Assembly (NCBI GenBank): GCA_038244055.1
Contig: JBBRTW010000169.1
Location: forward strand, 1 to 13,574
Direction of reading: 5' to 3'
Source: DASPKW01 sp038244055
Lineage (GTDB): Bacteria > Planctomycetota > Phycisphaerae > Tepidisphaerales > Tepidisphaeraceae
DNA: 13,574 bases
The translations under genes and the position numbers were made by a program. Every line of letters begins with the position of its first letter. Within the stretch, counting starts at the first letter, position 1. Positions 1 through 6,373 of the stretch are shown here, piece by piece. The notes beneath the pieces were generated by a model, which saw nothing but the letters and a program-made list of their open reading frames with translations, made no database searches and was not told the origin of the DNA.

Positions 1-470
1 CGCTCAGCGAGCAGGCGATCAAGGTGACCACGCCGGGCGTACTCCAGATTCGGCGGTATTTCGGGGATGGTGAAGGCGGCGGAGGAAGTGGGGCGCCTGC
101 TGGCGTTATGGGCGGCGGGCCGGCCGGGCAGGCCGTGGCGGATATGGTTTACGAGATCGATCACACTCCGGCCGGCGAGGCGACGATGGTCGATCCGATG
201 GACTTTTCCCGCCGCAAGCGCATCGCGGCCGGCACGGCTTATGAGGACTTGCTGGTCCCGATCTTCCGTAAGGGCAAGCGCGTTTACGATGTTCCGGCAC
301 TGGCGCGGAGCCGCCAGCGCACGGCCGACCAACTCGGGCTTTTCCATGCGGGCGTCAAGCGCTTCATCAACCCCCACCAGTACCCCGTCGGCCTGGAGCG
401 GACGCTTTACGATCTCAAAGCCAAGCTGATCCTCGACGCCCGGGGATTGCACGATGAACTCGAACATTGA
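1..470 (+). CDS. pncB: Nicotinate phosphoribosyltransferase, C-terminal part (5' end outside window)
   Basis: This is the C-terminal third or so of a nicotinate phosphoribosyltransferase, which converts nicotinate and PRPP to nicotinate mononucleotide in the Preiss-Handler NAD salvage pathway. The frame is open from base 3 to a TGA at 468-470, and the codons before the GTG at 24 read LSEQAIK, so the gene clearly starts upstream of the window. Visible family features are the LSEQAIKVTTPGV segment, a Gly-rich GGGPAGQAVADMVYEID stretch, MVDPMDFSRRKRI, and the terminal NPHQYPVGLERTLYDLK block followed by a short helical tail. These fit the bacterial/animal NAPRT type. The catalytic phosphoribosyl-binding part is not visible. 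The neighbours nadE, nrtR and pncA belong to the same pathway, which strongly supports the call. Confidence 0.88.
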   Translation, partial: LSEQAIKVTTPGVLQIRRYFGDGEGGGGSGAPAGVMGGGPAGQAVADMVYEIDHTPAGEATMVDPMDFSRRKRIAAGTAYEDLLVPIFRKGKRVYDVPALARSRQRTADQLGLFHAGVKRFINPHQYPVGLERTLYDLKAKLILDARGLHDELEH

Positions 471-471
471 A

Positions 472-670
472 CCACGAAGGCAGCAACGGCACTAAGAAAT
501 GCGGAGAATTAGCCACAGATGAACACAGATGGGCACAGATGAAACATCGAAGAGAACTTTCGTCGTGCGTTATGGGCAGAGATTTCGGACCATTATTTGT
601 TTTGATCTGTGTTCATCTGTGTTGATCTGTGGCTAACTGTTCTTCTTCGTGTCTTTGGCGCCCTTCGTGG
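472..670. repeat. Nested inverted array of two short-word repeats between pncB and nadE
   Basis: The whole pncB-nadE spacer is built from repeated words in inverted order. The outer arms are CCACGAAGG (472-480) and its exact complement CCTTCGTGG (662-670). The inner arms, 509-544 and 601-636, consist of ACAGATGAAC-type decamer units and pair at 32 of 36 positions by eye, with a loop of about 56 nt. The right outer arm runs into the region just before nadE, so a folded transcript could affect nadE translation or act as a processing or termination element. That role is inference. Similar word arrays occur in other spacers of this window. Confidence 0.8.
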
Positions 671-675
671 CTGAT

Positions 676-679
676 AGGA
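676..679 (+). promoter_or_regulatory. Ribosome binding site deciding the nadE start
   Basis: AGGA lies five bases before the ATG at 685. It favours this start over the in-frame GTG at 649, whose twelve extra codons fall inside the inverted-repeat arm and have no Shine-Dalgarno sequence. Confidence 0.5.
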
Positions 680-684
680 TTTCC

Positions 685-2685
685 ATGAAACTCCTCAAAC
701 TCGCCGCCGCCGTGTTGAACACTACGCCGCTGGATTGGAACGGCAATCGCGATCGGATTCTGGCCGCGATTGAAGAGGCTCGCGCGCGAGGTGTGGGCGT
801 GCTTTGCCTGCCGGAGATGTGCGTCTGCGGGTATGGGTGCGAGGATGCGTTTCATTCGCCGGGAACGAGCGAAATGGCCTGGCGGATTCTTCGCGATGAG
901 ATTCTGCCGAAGACGCGCGGGATGGTGGTTTCGCTCGGGCTGCCGCTGTTCTTCCAGAATGCGCTGTTCAACACCGCGGCGCTGGCGGTGGATGGGAAGG
1001 TTCTGGGTTTTGTCGCCAAGCGGTATCTGGCGGGCGATGGGATTCATTACGAGCCGCGCTGGTTCAAGCCCTGGCCGACGGGGATCGTTTCTTCGGTGGA
1101 GCTGGACGGGCAGTCTTATCCGCTCGGCGATATTCACTTCGATATCGGCGGAATCAAGATCGGCTTCGAGATTTGCGAGGATGCCTGGGTGGCCAAGCGG
1201 CCGGGCGGCGCGTTGGCGCTGGATGGGGTGGATGTGATTCTCAATCCATCGGCCTCGCATTTTGCGTTTGGCAAGATCGAAGTCCGCAAGCGGTTCGTGC
1301 TCGAGGGAAGCAGGGCGTTCGGCGTGACCTATGTCTATGCGAATCTGGTGGGCAATGAGGCGGGGCGGGCGATTTACGATGGTGGGGCGATCATCGCCTC
1401 GGCCGGGCGGCTGGTAGGACAGGGGCCGCGGTTCACGTTCAAGGATTTCGATCTGACGACCGCGGTTGTCGATATCTCGGCCACGCGCATGGCCCAGGCG
1501 CGCACCAGCAGCTTTTCCCCGGCCATCGATACGGATCGCTCCGATCGAATTCGCTCGCCGCACACGATTCCGCCGGCGCAGATCGAAACGCCGGTGCTGC
1601 GCACATCGCCCTGGGAAAGCGGGCAGCATGTGAAGGAGGAGGAATTCGCCCGCGCCGAGGCGCTGGCGCTATTCGACTATATGCGCAAGAGCCGCTCATC
1701 TGGATTCATCGTCTCCCTCTCCGGCGGGGCGGATTCGGCGGCCGTCTCCAGCCTGATCCGACTGATGGCCGAGATGGCGATCGCGGAACTTGGTCTGCCG
1801 GCATTTCTCGCCAGGCTGAGTTACATCAAGGCGATTCAAAGCGCGAAGAGCATCGATACGATCATGTCCGAGCTACTGACCACCGCCTATCAAGCCACCG
1901 AAAACAGCGGGCCGATCACCCGCGCCGCCGCCAAGGCGGTGGCGGGCGCAGTTGGGGCACGGCATATGGAGTTTGAAGTCGGCGGGCTCGTTAAAGAGTA
2001 CATCGCGATCGTCTCCAAAGGACTTGGCCGGGAATTGAACTGGCAGGCCGATGACATCGCGCTGCAGAATATCCAGGCCCGCGTGCGCGCCCCGAGTGTC
2101 TGGATGCTGGCGAACCTGAAGAATGCGCTTCTGGTGGCGACGAGCAACCGCTCCGAGGCGGCGGTGGGTTATGCGACGATGGATGGGGATACTTCCGGCG
2201 GGTTGTCGCCCATCGCCGGCATCGACAAGGCGTATTTGCGGCAATGGCTCAACTGGCTGGAAACCACCGGCCCTGAAGGCCTGGTGCCGATACCGGCCAT
2301 CCGCGCGATCAATGCGCAGGCGCCGACGGCCGAACTGCGCCCGCCGGATAAGCACCAGACCGATGAGGATGACCTGATGCCGTACGATCTGCTCGATGCC
2401 ATTGAGCGGGCGGCCATTCGCGACAAGAAAACGCCGGTCGAGGTGTTCATCAGCATGCACTCGGCCTGCGCGAATTGCCCGGCCGGGCAGTTGCACCTCT
2501 GGGTGGAGCGTTTCTTCCGCCTCTGGTGCCGCAACCAGTGGAAGCGCGAGCGCTATGCCCCCAGCTTCCATCTGGATGATGAGAATCTCGACCCCAAGAC
2601 GTGGTGCCGGTTCCCGATTTTGTCGGGCGGGTACGAGCGGGAATTGGGGGAGCTGCGCGAATATGTTCGGCAACTCGGGGCGTGA
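685..2685 (+). CDS. nadE: Glutamine-dependent NAD+ synthetase
   Basis: This 666-aa cytoplasmic enzyme makes NAD+ from nicotinate adenine dinucleotide, ATP and glutamine-derived ammonia. Residues 1 to about 290 are a nitrilase-fold glutaminase with the Glu-Lys-Cys triad visible as Glu44 (CLPEMC), Lys112 (AKRYL) and Cys164 (GFEICEDAW). Residues from about 320 form the ATP-pyrophosphatase synthetase domain, with the P-loop SLSGGADS at 344-351 and the later motifs ATSNRSE and DGDTSGGLSPI. The length matches two-domain NadE proteins of about 650-680 aa. The C-terminal tail carries a CxxC (Cys595, Cys598) and an aromatic-rich stretch that I cannot assign. A GTG at 649 would add twelve residues encoded by the spacer repeat, so the ATG at 685 is preferred. 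It lies between pncB and nrtR on the same strand. Confidence 0.95.
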   Translation: MKLLKLAAAVLNTTPLDWNGNRDRILAAIEEARARGVGVLCLPEMCVCGYGCEDAFHSPGTSEMAWRILRDEILPKTRGMVVSLGLPLFFQNALFNTAALAVDGKVLGFVAKRYLAGDGIHYEPRWFKPWPTGIVSSVELDGQSYPLGDIHFDIGGIKIGFEICEDAWVAKRPGGALALDGVDVILNPSASHFAFGKIEVRKRFVLEGSRAFGVTYVYANLVGNEAGRAIYDGGAIIASAGRLVGQGPRFTFKDFDLTTAVVDISATRMAQARTSSFSPAIDTDRSDRIRSPHTIPPAQIETPVLRTSPWESGQHVKEEEFARAEALALFDYMRKSRSSGFIVSLSGGADSAAVSSLIRLMAEMAIAELGLPAFLARLSYIKAIQSAKSIDTIMSELLTTAYQATENSGPITRAAAKAVAGAVGARHMEFEVGGLVKEYIAIVSKGLGRELNWQADDIALQNIQARVRAPSVWMLANLKNALLVATSNRSEAAVGYATMDGDTSGGLSPIAGIDKAYLRQWLNWLETTGPEGLVPIPAIRAINAQAPTAELRPPDKHQTDEDDLMPYDLLDAIERAAIRDKKTPVEVFISMHSACANCPAGQLHLWVERFFRLWCRNQWKRERYAPSFHLDDENLDPKTWCRFPILSGGYERELGELREYVRQLGA

Positions 2686-2714
2686 CTCCAATTCCGCGCA
2701 CAGCGCTGCCCCGC

Positions 2715-2829
2715 GTCATGCTGAGGGGAGTTAGACGACCCGAAGCATCTTGCCCATGCGTCGAAGACCGTTCGAATTACTAACGGCCCAACCCATTCGA
2801 TGCCAGATTCTTCGCAGGCTCAGAATGAC
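2715..2829. repeat. 115-bp hairpin-forming intergenic repeat
   Basis: The termini are inverted: GTCATGCTGAG at 2715-2725 and CTCAGAATGAC at 2819-2829 pair at 10 of 11 positions. Just inside, GAAGCATCT (2742-2750) pairs with AGATTCTTC (2806-2814) with one mismatch, and the centre has CCGTT (2768-2772) opposite AACGG (2782-2786). The result is a cruciform or long hairpin covering most of the 255-bp nadE-nrtR spacer. From memory, the GTCAT..CTGAG..GAAG..ATCT terminus is a recurrent dispersed repeat in environmental genomes of this kind; I could not confirm that here. It may act as a REP-like element or as a transcript end for nadE. Confidence 0.65.
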
Positions 2830-2890
2830 CATCCTCGGAATGTCCATCCCCGGCGGCATTTGAAGCGCCAAACAGAATACAATTTCCCAC

Positions 2891-2937
2891 TTGACAAAGT
2901 GTTGTATAGACACTAAGGTTGGTGTATCAAAGACACC
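2891..2937 (+). promoter_or_regulatory. nrtR promoter with two tandem 17-bp palindromes (candidate NrtR operators)
   Basis: A perfect -35 hexamer TTGACA (2891-2896) is followed after 17 bp by a poor -10 candidate TAAGGT (2914-2919). Two palindromes of the same layout overlap it: AGTGTTGTATAGACACT (2898-2914) and GGTGTATCAAAGACACC (2921-2937). Both fit RGTGT-N7-ACACY and their centres are 23 bp apart, about two helical turns. The first fills the spacer between -35 and -10, and the second covers the start region just before the nrtR ATG. NrtR proteins bind palindromes in promoters of NAD genes and often regulate their own gene, so autoregulation is a reasonable inference. The promoter hexamers are less certain than the palindromes. 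Confidence 0.6.
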
Positions 2938-2940
2938 CAT

Positions 2941-3636
2941 ATGTCCCACACTTACAAATATCCCCGCCCCAGTGTCACGGTCGATTGCGTCGTCTTTGGC
3001 CTCGATCTCGATGCCGATGACCTCAAGATTCTCCTCATCCAGCGGAGCGGCGAACCCTTTGCCGGAATGTGGGCGCTGCCCGGCGGGTTCGTCGACATGG
3101 ATGAAACGCTCGAGCAATCCGCGCGCCGGGAATTGCAGGAGGAAACGGGCATCTCGCGGCTGTTCCTCGAACAGCTCTACACGTTCGGCGACCCCGGCCG
3201 CGATCCGCGCGGCAGGACGATCACCATCGCCTATTACGCCCTGATCAAGATGAGCGATTACGCCATCCAGGCGGCCAGCGATGCCAGCGATGTGGCGTGG
3301 TTCGCCGTGAGCGACCTCCCCAAACTCGCGTTCGATCACGACAAAATTATCCAGACCGCGCTGGCCCGTCTCAAGGGAAAGGTGCGCTACCAGCCGATCG
3401 GCTTCGAATTGCTGCCGACCAAGTTCACGCTCAGCCAGCTCCAGGGCCTGTACGAAGTCATCCTCGAACGCGAACTGGATAAGCGCAACTTCCGCAAGAA
3501 GATCCTCGGCATGGGTTTGCTCGTGGAGCTGGAAGAGATTCAGAAAGATGTCGCCCACCGCGCGGCGCGGCTCTATCGGTTTGATGAGGATCGCTACAAA
3601 CGACTGGTAAAGCAGGGGTTCAACTTCGAGATTTAG
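2941..3636 (+). CDS. nrtR: Nudix-related transcriptional regulator of NAD biosynthesis
   Basis: This 231-aa protein has an N-terminal Nudix domain (about 8-145) and a C-terminal winged helix-turn-helix (about 155-231). The C-terminus shows the pattern FTLSQLQGLYEVILER and LDKRNFRKKILGMGLL, typical of NrtR. NrtR represses NAD salvage genes and senses ADP-ribose or related NAD metabolites. The Nudix box is complete: G49-x5-E55-x7-R63-E64-L65-x-E67-E68-x-G70-I71. Catalytic activity on ADP-ribose is therefore possible, although many NrtR proteins have lost it. The ATG at 2941 is only four bases after the second promoter palindrome and has no clear Shine-Dalgarno sequence, so the leader is probably very short. 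Its position between nadE and pncA fits a local regulator. An NAD-linked Nudix hydrolase without a regulatory role is less likely given the C-terminal domain. Confidence 0.93.
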   Translation: MSHTYKYPRPSVTVDCVVFGLDLDADDLKILLIQRSGEPFAGMWALPGGFVDMDETLEQSARRELQEETGISRLFLEQLYTFGDPGRDPRGRTITIAYYALIKMSDYAIQAASDASDVAWFAVSDLPKLAFDHDKIIQTALARLKGKVRYQPIGFELLPTKFTLSQLQGLYEVILERELDKRNFRKKILGMGLLVELEEIQKDVAHRAARLYRFDEDRYKRLVKQGFNFEI

Positions 3637-3651
3637 TGGAGAGAACTTTCA

Positions 3652-3735
3652 CCGCGGAGGCGCAAAGACGCAGAGCAAATCGAGAGGAATGTAGATGAAC
3701 GTCCGCTGCTTCAAGTTTTTAGTTTTTAGTTTTGA
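3652..3735. repeat. Short-word repeats in the nrtR-pncA spacer
   Basis: The 105-bp spacer holds two word repeats. The first, about 3652-3675, is a CCGCGGAGGCGCAAAGACGCAGAG-like run of G/C/A words with no inverted partner in this spacer. The second, 3713-3735, has three tandem copies of an AGTTTTT unit just before pncA. No convincing promoter, palindrome of the nrtR type, or Shine-Dalgarno sequence is visible, so pncA may be read from the nrtR transcript. Confidence 0.5.
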
Positions 3736-3741
3736 TTTGCC

Positions 3742-4365
3742 ATGAAACCCCCCCTCCTGCTCATCGATCTCCAGAACGACTTCGTCCCCGGCGGCGCGCT
3801 GGCTGTGAAGGATGGCGATCAGATCATCCCCATCGCCAACCGCCTGATTGCATCCGATCGCTTCGAAAGAGTGGTTGCTACCCAGGACTGGCACCCGGCC
3901 GATCATGCCTCGTTCGCCGCCAATCATCCCGGGAAGAAACCGGGCGATCTGATCGATCTGCACGGGTTGAAACAGGTACTCTGGCCGGTGCATTGCGTCC
4001 AGAATACCGGCGGGGCGCTCTTCGTTCCCGGCCTGGAGACGCGCCGGATCGCGCGCGTCTTCCAGAAAGGCACCGACCCGGCCATCGATTCCTACAGCGG
4101 CTTCTTCGACAACGGCCACCGCAAATCCACCGGCCTGGGGGACTGGCTCAAAACGCTTGGTGTCGCCGACGTGGTGATTTGCGGAATCGCCACGGATTAT
4201 TGCGTCAAATTCTCGGCCCTGGATGCGCGCGAACTGGGTTTGAAGGTTACCCTGATCGAAGATGCCTGCCGGGGGGTCGATCTGAATCCCGGCGATGTGA
4301 AACGCGCGGTGGAGGAGATGCGCGCCGCGGGGGTTCGGGTCGCGCAAAGCGGCGCGCTGGTCTGA
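3742..4365 (+). CDS. pncA: Nicotinamidase
   Basis: This 207-aa isochorismatase-fold amidohydrolase converts nicotinamide to nicotinate and ammonia, the first salvage step that feeds PncB. The Asp-Lys-Cys triad is visible as Asp9 (LLLIDLQNDF), Lys109 (FQKGTDP) and Cys154 (GIATDYCVKF). The metal-site residues are Asp49 and His51 (QDWHPADH) and His84 (WPVHCVQN). The DSYSGFFDNG segment (116-125) is also typical. Length and motif spacing match the E. coli enzyme closely, so the protein looks complete and active. The ATG at 3742 follows T-rich repeats and has no clear Shine-Dalgarno sequence, but it places the conserved LLLIDLQ strand at the expected position. It lies downstream of nrtR on the same strand and is a likely NrtR target, although I found no nrtR-type palindrome immediately upstream. 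Confidence 0.96.
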   Translation: MKPPLLLIDLQNDFVPGGALAVKDGDQIIPIANRLIASDRFERVVATQDWHPADHASFAANHPGKKPGDLIDLHGLKQVLWPVHCVQNTGGALFVPGLETRRIARVFQKGTDPAIDSYSGFFDNGHRKSTGLGDWLKTLGVADVVICGIATDYCVKFSALDARELGLKVTLIEDACRGVDLNPGDVKRAVEEMRAAGVRVAQSGALV

Positions 4366-4456
4366 GAATATGGAATGGGTGTCAGAACCGTTGAATTCGC
4401 TTCGTTTGAGGGCAATACAAGTGAAATGCCCGGATGGGTATTTCCCAACCCCTTCC

Positions 4457-5017
4457 ATGGACAATCCAATGAACCCGCAGCAAACCACGCAAACCAGCAA
4501 GTTCCTCAGCCTCGTGCTTCGGCACAAGCCGGAGGAAATCGGCCTCGCGCTCGATCCCAGCGGCTGGGTCGGCGTCAGCGATCTGCTCGAAGCGCTGGCC
4601 CGCCATGGCCGCGCTCTTGCGGAGACGGATCTGGAGTTTGTCGTCGCCACCAATGAGAAGAAGCGATTCGAATTCTCCGAAGATGGCCTGCGCATCCGCG
4701 CCAGCCAGGGGCATAGTGTCGAGGTCGATCTCGGTTACGCGCCGGCCGACCCGCCCGACATTCTCTACCACGGCACGATCGACCGCTTCCTCGAATCGAT
4801 CCGCCAGACCGGCCTGGTCAAGGGCAGCCGGCATCATGTCCACCTCAGCAAAGACTCCGCCACCGCCACAAACGTCGGCCAGCGCCGCGGCAAGCCGGTG
4901 ATTCTCACCATCGACGCGGCCGCGATGAAGAAGGCGGGATTGACGTTTTTCGTCAGCACAAACGGGGTCTGGTTGACCGAGCATGTGCCGACGCAGTTCA
5001 TCCAATTTCCGATGTGA
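4457..5017 (+). CDS. kptA: RNA 2'-phosphotransferase (Tpt1/KptA family)
   Basis: This 186-aa enzyme transfers an internal RNA 2'-phosphate to NAD+, giving 2'-OH RNA, ADP-ribose 1'',2''-cyclic phosphate and nicotinamide. In yeast it finishes tRNA splicing; bacterial substrates are unclear. The family hallmarks are TSKFLSLVLRHKPEEIGL with Arg22 and His23, IRASQGHS with Arg81, YHGT at 104-107, HVHLS at 127-131, and VGQRRGKP with Arg143 as the probable second NAD-site arginine. The proposed Arg-His-Arg-Arg set is thus complete. The frame is open from an ATG at 4370, but the extra 29 residues do not resemble the family. The ATG at 4457 gives the usual 12 residues before TSKF, and 4469 is an alternative. 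None of the starts has a strong Shine-Dalgarno sequence. It follows pncA by 91 bp on the same strand, within an NAD salvage block. Confidence 0.92.
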   Translation: MDNPMNPQQTTQTSKFLSLVLRHKPEEIGLALDPSGWVGVSDLLEALARHGRALAETDLEFVVATNEKKRFEFSEDGLRIRASQGHSVEVDLGYAPADPPDILYHGTIDRFLESIRQTGLVKGSRHHVHLSKDSATATNVGQRRGKPVILTIDAAAMKKAGLTFFVSTNGVWLTEHVPTQFIQFPM

Positions 5018-5103
5018 TCATCAACGTTGATTGGAGGCGGCGCGCGGGCGGATAAGGCGATCCGGTTTGAGGGGACGGAGAACGCGACGCCGCACGTACA
5101 CCT

Positions 5104-5206
5104 GCACGAAATGATCTCGTGCGGGTAGTGGATGCGAAAGGGGAACTGGAAACGAATGATGGAGGATGGAAACATCCGGCTGTCCGGCGCTTCCATCCTC
5201 CATCAT
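5104..5206. repeat. Two hairpins between convergent kptA and SGNH genes
   Basis: The 229-bp spacer between convergent genes holds two inverted repeats. The first is GCACGA (5104-5109) with TCGTGC (5117-5122) around a 7-nt loop. The second is a perfect 16-bp stem, ATGATGGAGGATGGAA (5156-5171) with its complement at 5191-5206. Its 19-nt loop contains CCGG-CTGT-CCGG and could form a small inner hairpin. Neither stem is followed by a T run, so they are not classical intrinsic terminators. A bidirectional transcript-end role is inference. Nothing else is recognisable in the spacer. Confidence 0.6.
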
Positions 5207-5246
5207 GTCTTCTCACACTTGAATCTAGATCATCCCCCCGCCCCGC

Positions 5247-6083
5247 TCACTTCAGCATTGCTTCCACGGTCGGCTTGGTGGCATCGATCCAGATCTGATA
5301 CCCCTTGGCATTGGGGTGCAGGGCATCGGGCATGATTTCCTTGGTCAGGTTGCCGTCGGCATCGAGGAACTTGGCGCCGATGTCGAGGTACTTGAGGGTC
5401 TTTCCGGCATCATCCCACTTGGCGATTTCGTCATTGATCGCCTTGATCCGGCCGCGGGCGGCATCGGCCGGCTTGGCGGAGCGCGGGAAGATGCCCAGGA
5501 GCAGCACCTTGGTGGTGGGGAGCTGCTTGTGGAGCTCAACGACCACGCCCTTGATCCCGGCCACGATTTCCTCGTTGGTGTTGCCGCCGAGATTGTTGGT
5601 GCCGATCATCACGACCGCGAGCTTGGGACTGATGCCGGCGACTTCGCCGTTCTGCAAGCGCCAGATGACGTGCTGGGTGCGGTCGCCGCCGAGGCCCGTG
5701 TTAAACGGCTTGTACGCGCCCCAGGCCTGGTTGAAGAGGTCGAGCGGGGCGGCGGTCTCCATCTCCTTACTGTCCTTGAAAATCGGGCGTTTGTCCTTGC
5801 GATGCCAGCCATCGGTGATCGAATCGCCGACGAAGAGCAGATCGACCTTGCCCTGCACCAGCTTGTTCTCGGCGAGGTAGGCTTCATGGCGCTTCATCCA
5901 ACCCGCATCGCGCGGCTTGGGCTCGACGGCCGACTCTTTGGCGGCCGGGGCCTTGACCGGCGGCTTGGGGGCATCCTTGGCCGGCGCATCTTTGACGGGG
6001 GCATCGGCCGCGATCAACGGAGTCGCCACGAACGCGGCGGCGAAGAGAGCGGCGAGAGACAAACGCTTGAGCGAATCGAACAT
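5247..6083 (-). CDS. Exported SGNH/GDSL hydrolase (PAF-acetylhydrolase beta-like), intact catalytic blocks
   Basis: This 278-aa protein has an N-terminal signal peptide (about 1-26, LAALFAAAFVATPLIAADA). A Lys/Pro/Ala linker (about 27-58) follows, then an SGNH domain. Block I is LLFVGDSITDGW with Ser88, block II is TGLGGDRTQH with the oxyanion glycine Gly133, block III is IGTNN with Asn163, and block V is DALHP with Asp253 and His256. All four SGNH residues are present, so an esterase, probably a carbohydrate or lipid deacetylase acting in the periplasm, is likely. The substrate cannot be told from sequence. The closest fold type is the PAF-acetylhydrolase IB subunit, also seen in planctomycete exported enzymes. 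A paralog on the other strand lies at 7674-8489. AGGAG at 6090-6094 lies six bases upstream of the ATG and supports the start. Confidence 0.88.
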   Translation of the reverse strand: MFDSLKRLSLAALFAAAFVATPLIAADAPVKDAPAKDAPKPPVKAPAAKESAVEPKPRDAGWMKRHEAYLAENKLVQGKVDLLFVGDSITDGWHRKDKRPIFKDSKEMETAAPLDLFNQAWGAYKPFNTGLGGDRTQHVIWRLQNGEVAGISPKLAVVMIGTNNLGGNTNEEIVAGIKGVVVELHKQLPTTKVLLLGIFPRSAKPADAARGRIKAINDEIAKWDDAGKTLKYLDIGAKFLDADGNLTKEIMPDALHPNAKGYQIWIDATKPTVEAMLK

Positions 6084-6089
6084 GCGGAA

Positions 6090-6094
6090 CTCCT
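6090..6094 (-). promoter_or_regulatory. Ribosome binding site of the first SGNH gene
   Basis: On the minus strand AGGAG lies six bases before the ATG at 6083-6081. It is one of the clearest Shine-Dalgarno sequences in the window and fixes the start at the signal-peptide methionine. Confidence 0.65.
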
Positions 6095-6205
6095 GAATGT
6101 TAGAGGTAAGAGAGATACCGCGCCGGCGGGGGCGCGTTGTGCAGGACGCGAAATCAGAATGCGCCAGAGAGGCACGGAGCTCGGCGGGAGGGGAAGAAAT
6201 TGAGG

Positions 6206-6312
6206 ATAGAGGGTGGAGGGTAGAAACACAGAATCGAAATCATCTCTCACATGTCCGATCCGGAATGCACTATCCCATTCTGCCCACCACACTCTACCCT
6301 CTACCCTCTACC
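6206..6312. repeat. Inverted array of GAGGGTAGA words upstream of the SGNH gene
   Basis: The left arm at 6204-6224 (GGATAGAGGG then TGGAGGGTAGA) and the right arm at 6293-6312 (TCTACCCTCTACCCTCTACC) are complementary except for one inserted base and one mismatch. They enclose about 68 nt. A further word, CCTCTGTGGGACCG then TGTCTCTGTGGTGAA, follows at about 6332-6360, before the 3' end of the radical SAM gene. The rest of the 290-bp spacer shows no gene. Because both neighbouring genes are read leftward, this array lies between the radical SAM stop and the SGNH start and could end or process the upstream transcript. Confidence 0.65.
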
Positions 6313-6373
6313 TTCATTCCCCGCCCTCCGACCTCTGTGGGACCGTGTCTCTGTGGTGAATTGGATCGAGCGT

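Noticed and set aside
613..1629. Long minus-strand open frame (338 codons) opposite nadE
   Set aside because: Arg/Pro/His-rich text without domain features; it mirrors the GC-rich codons of nadE, whose motifs are unmistakable.
1873..2691. Minus-strand open frame (272 codons) opposite the nadE 3' half
   Set aside because: Antisense shadow with low-complexity composition and no recognisable motif.
2731..3558. Minus-strand open frame (275 codons) opposite nrtR
   Set aside because: Antisense to a clear Nudix/HTH gene, and its end crosses the structured intergenic repeat.
4370..4456. Upstream start for kptA
   Set aside because: The extra residues do not resemble the family, and ATG 4457 gives the usual distance to TSKFLS.
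3649..4695. Minus-strand open frame (348 codons) opposite pncA and kptA
   Set aside because: It spans two well-supported genes and the spacer between them and has no domain features.
5316..6203. Plus-strand open frame (295 codons) opposite the first SGNH gene
   Set aside because: The minus strand encodes a signal peptide and full SGNH blocks; the plus frame is an Arg/Gly-rich shadow.
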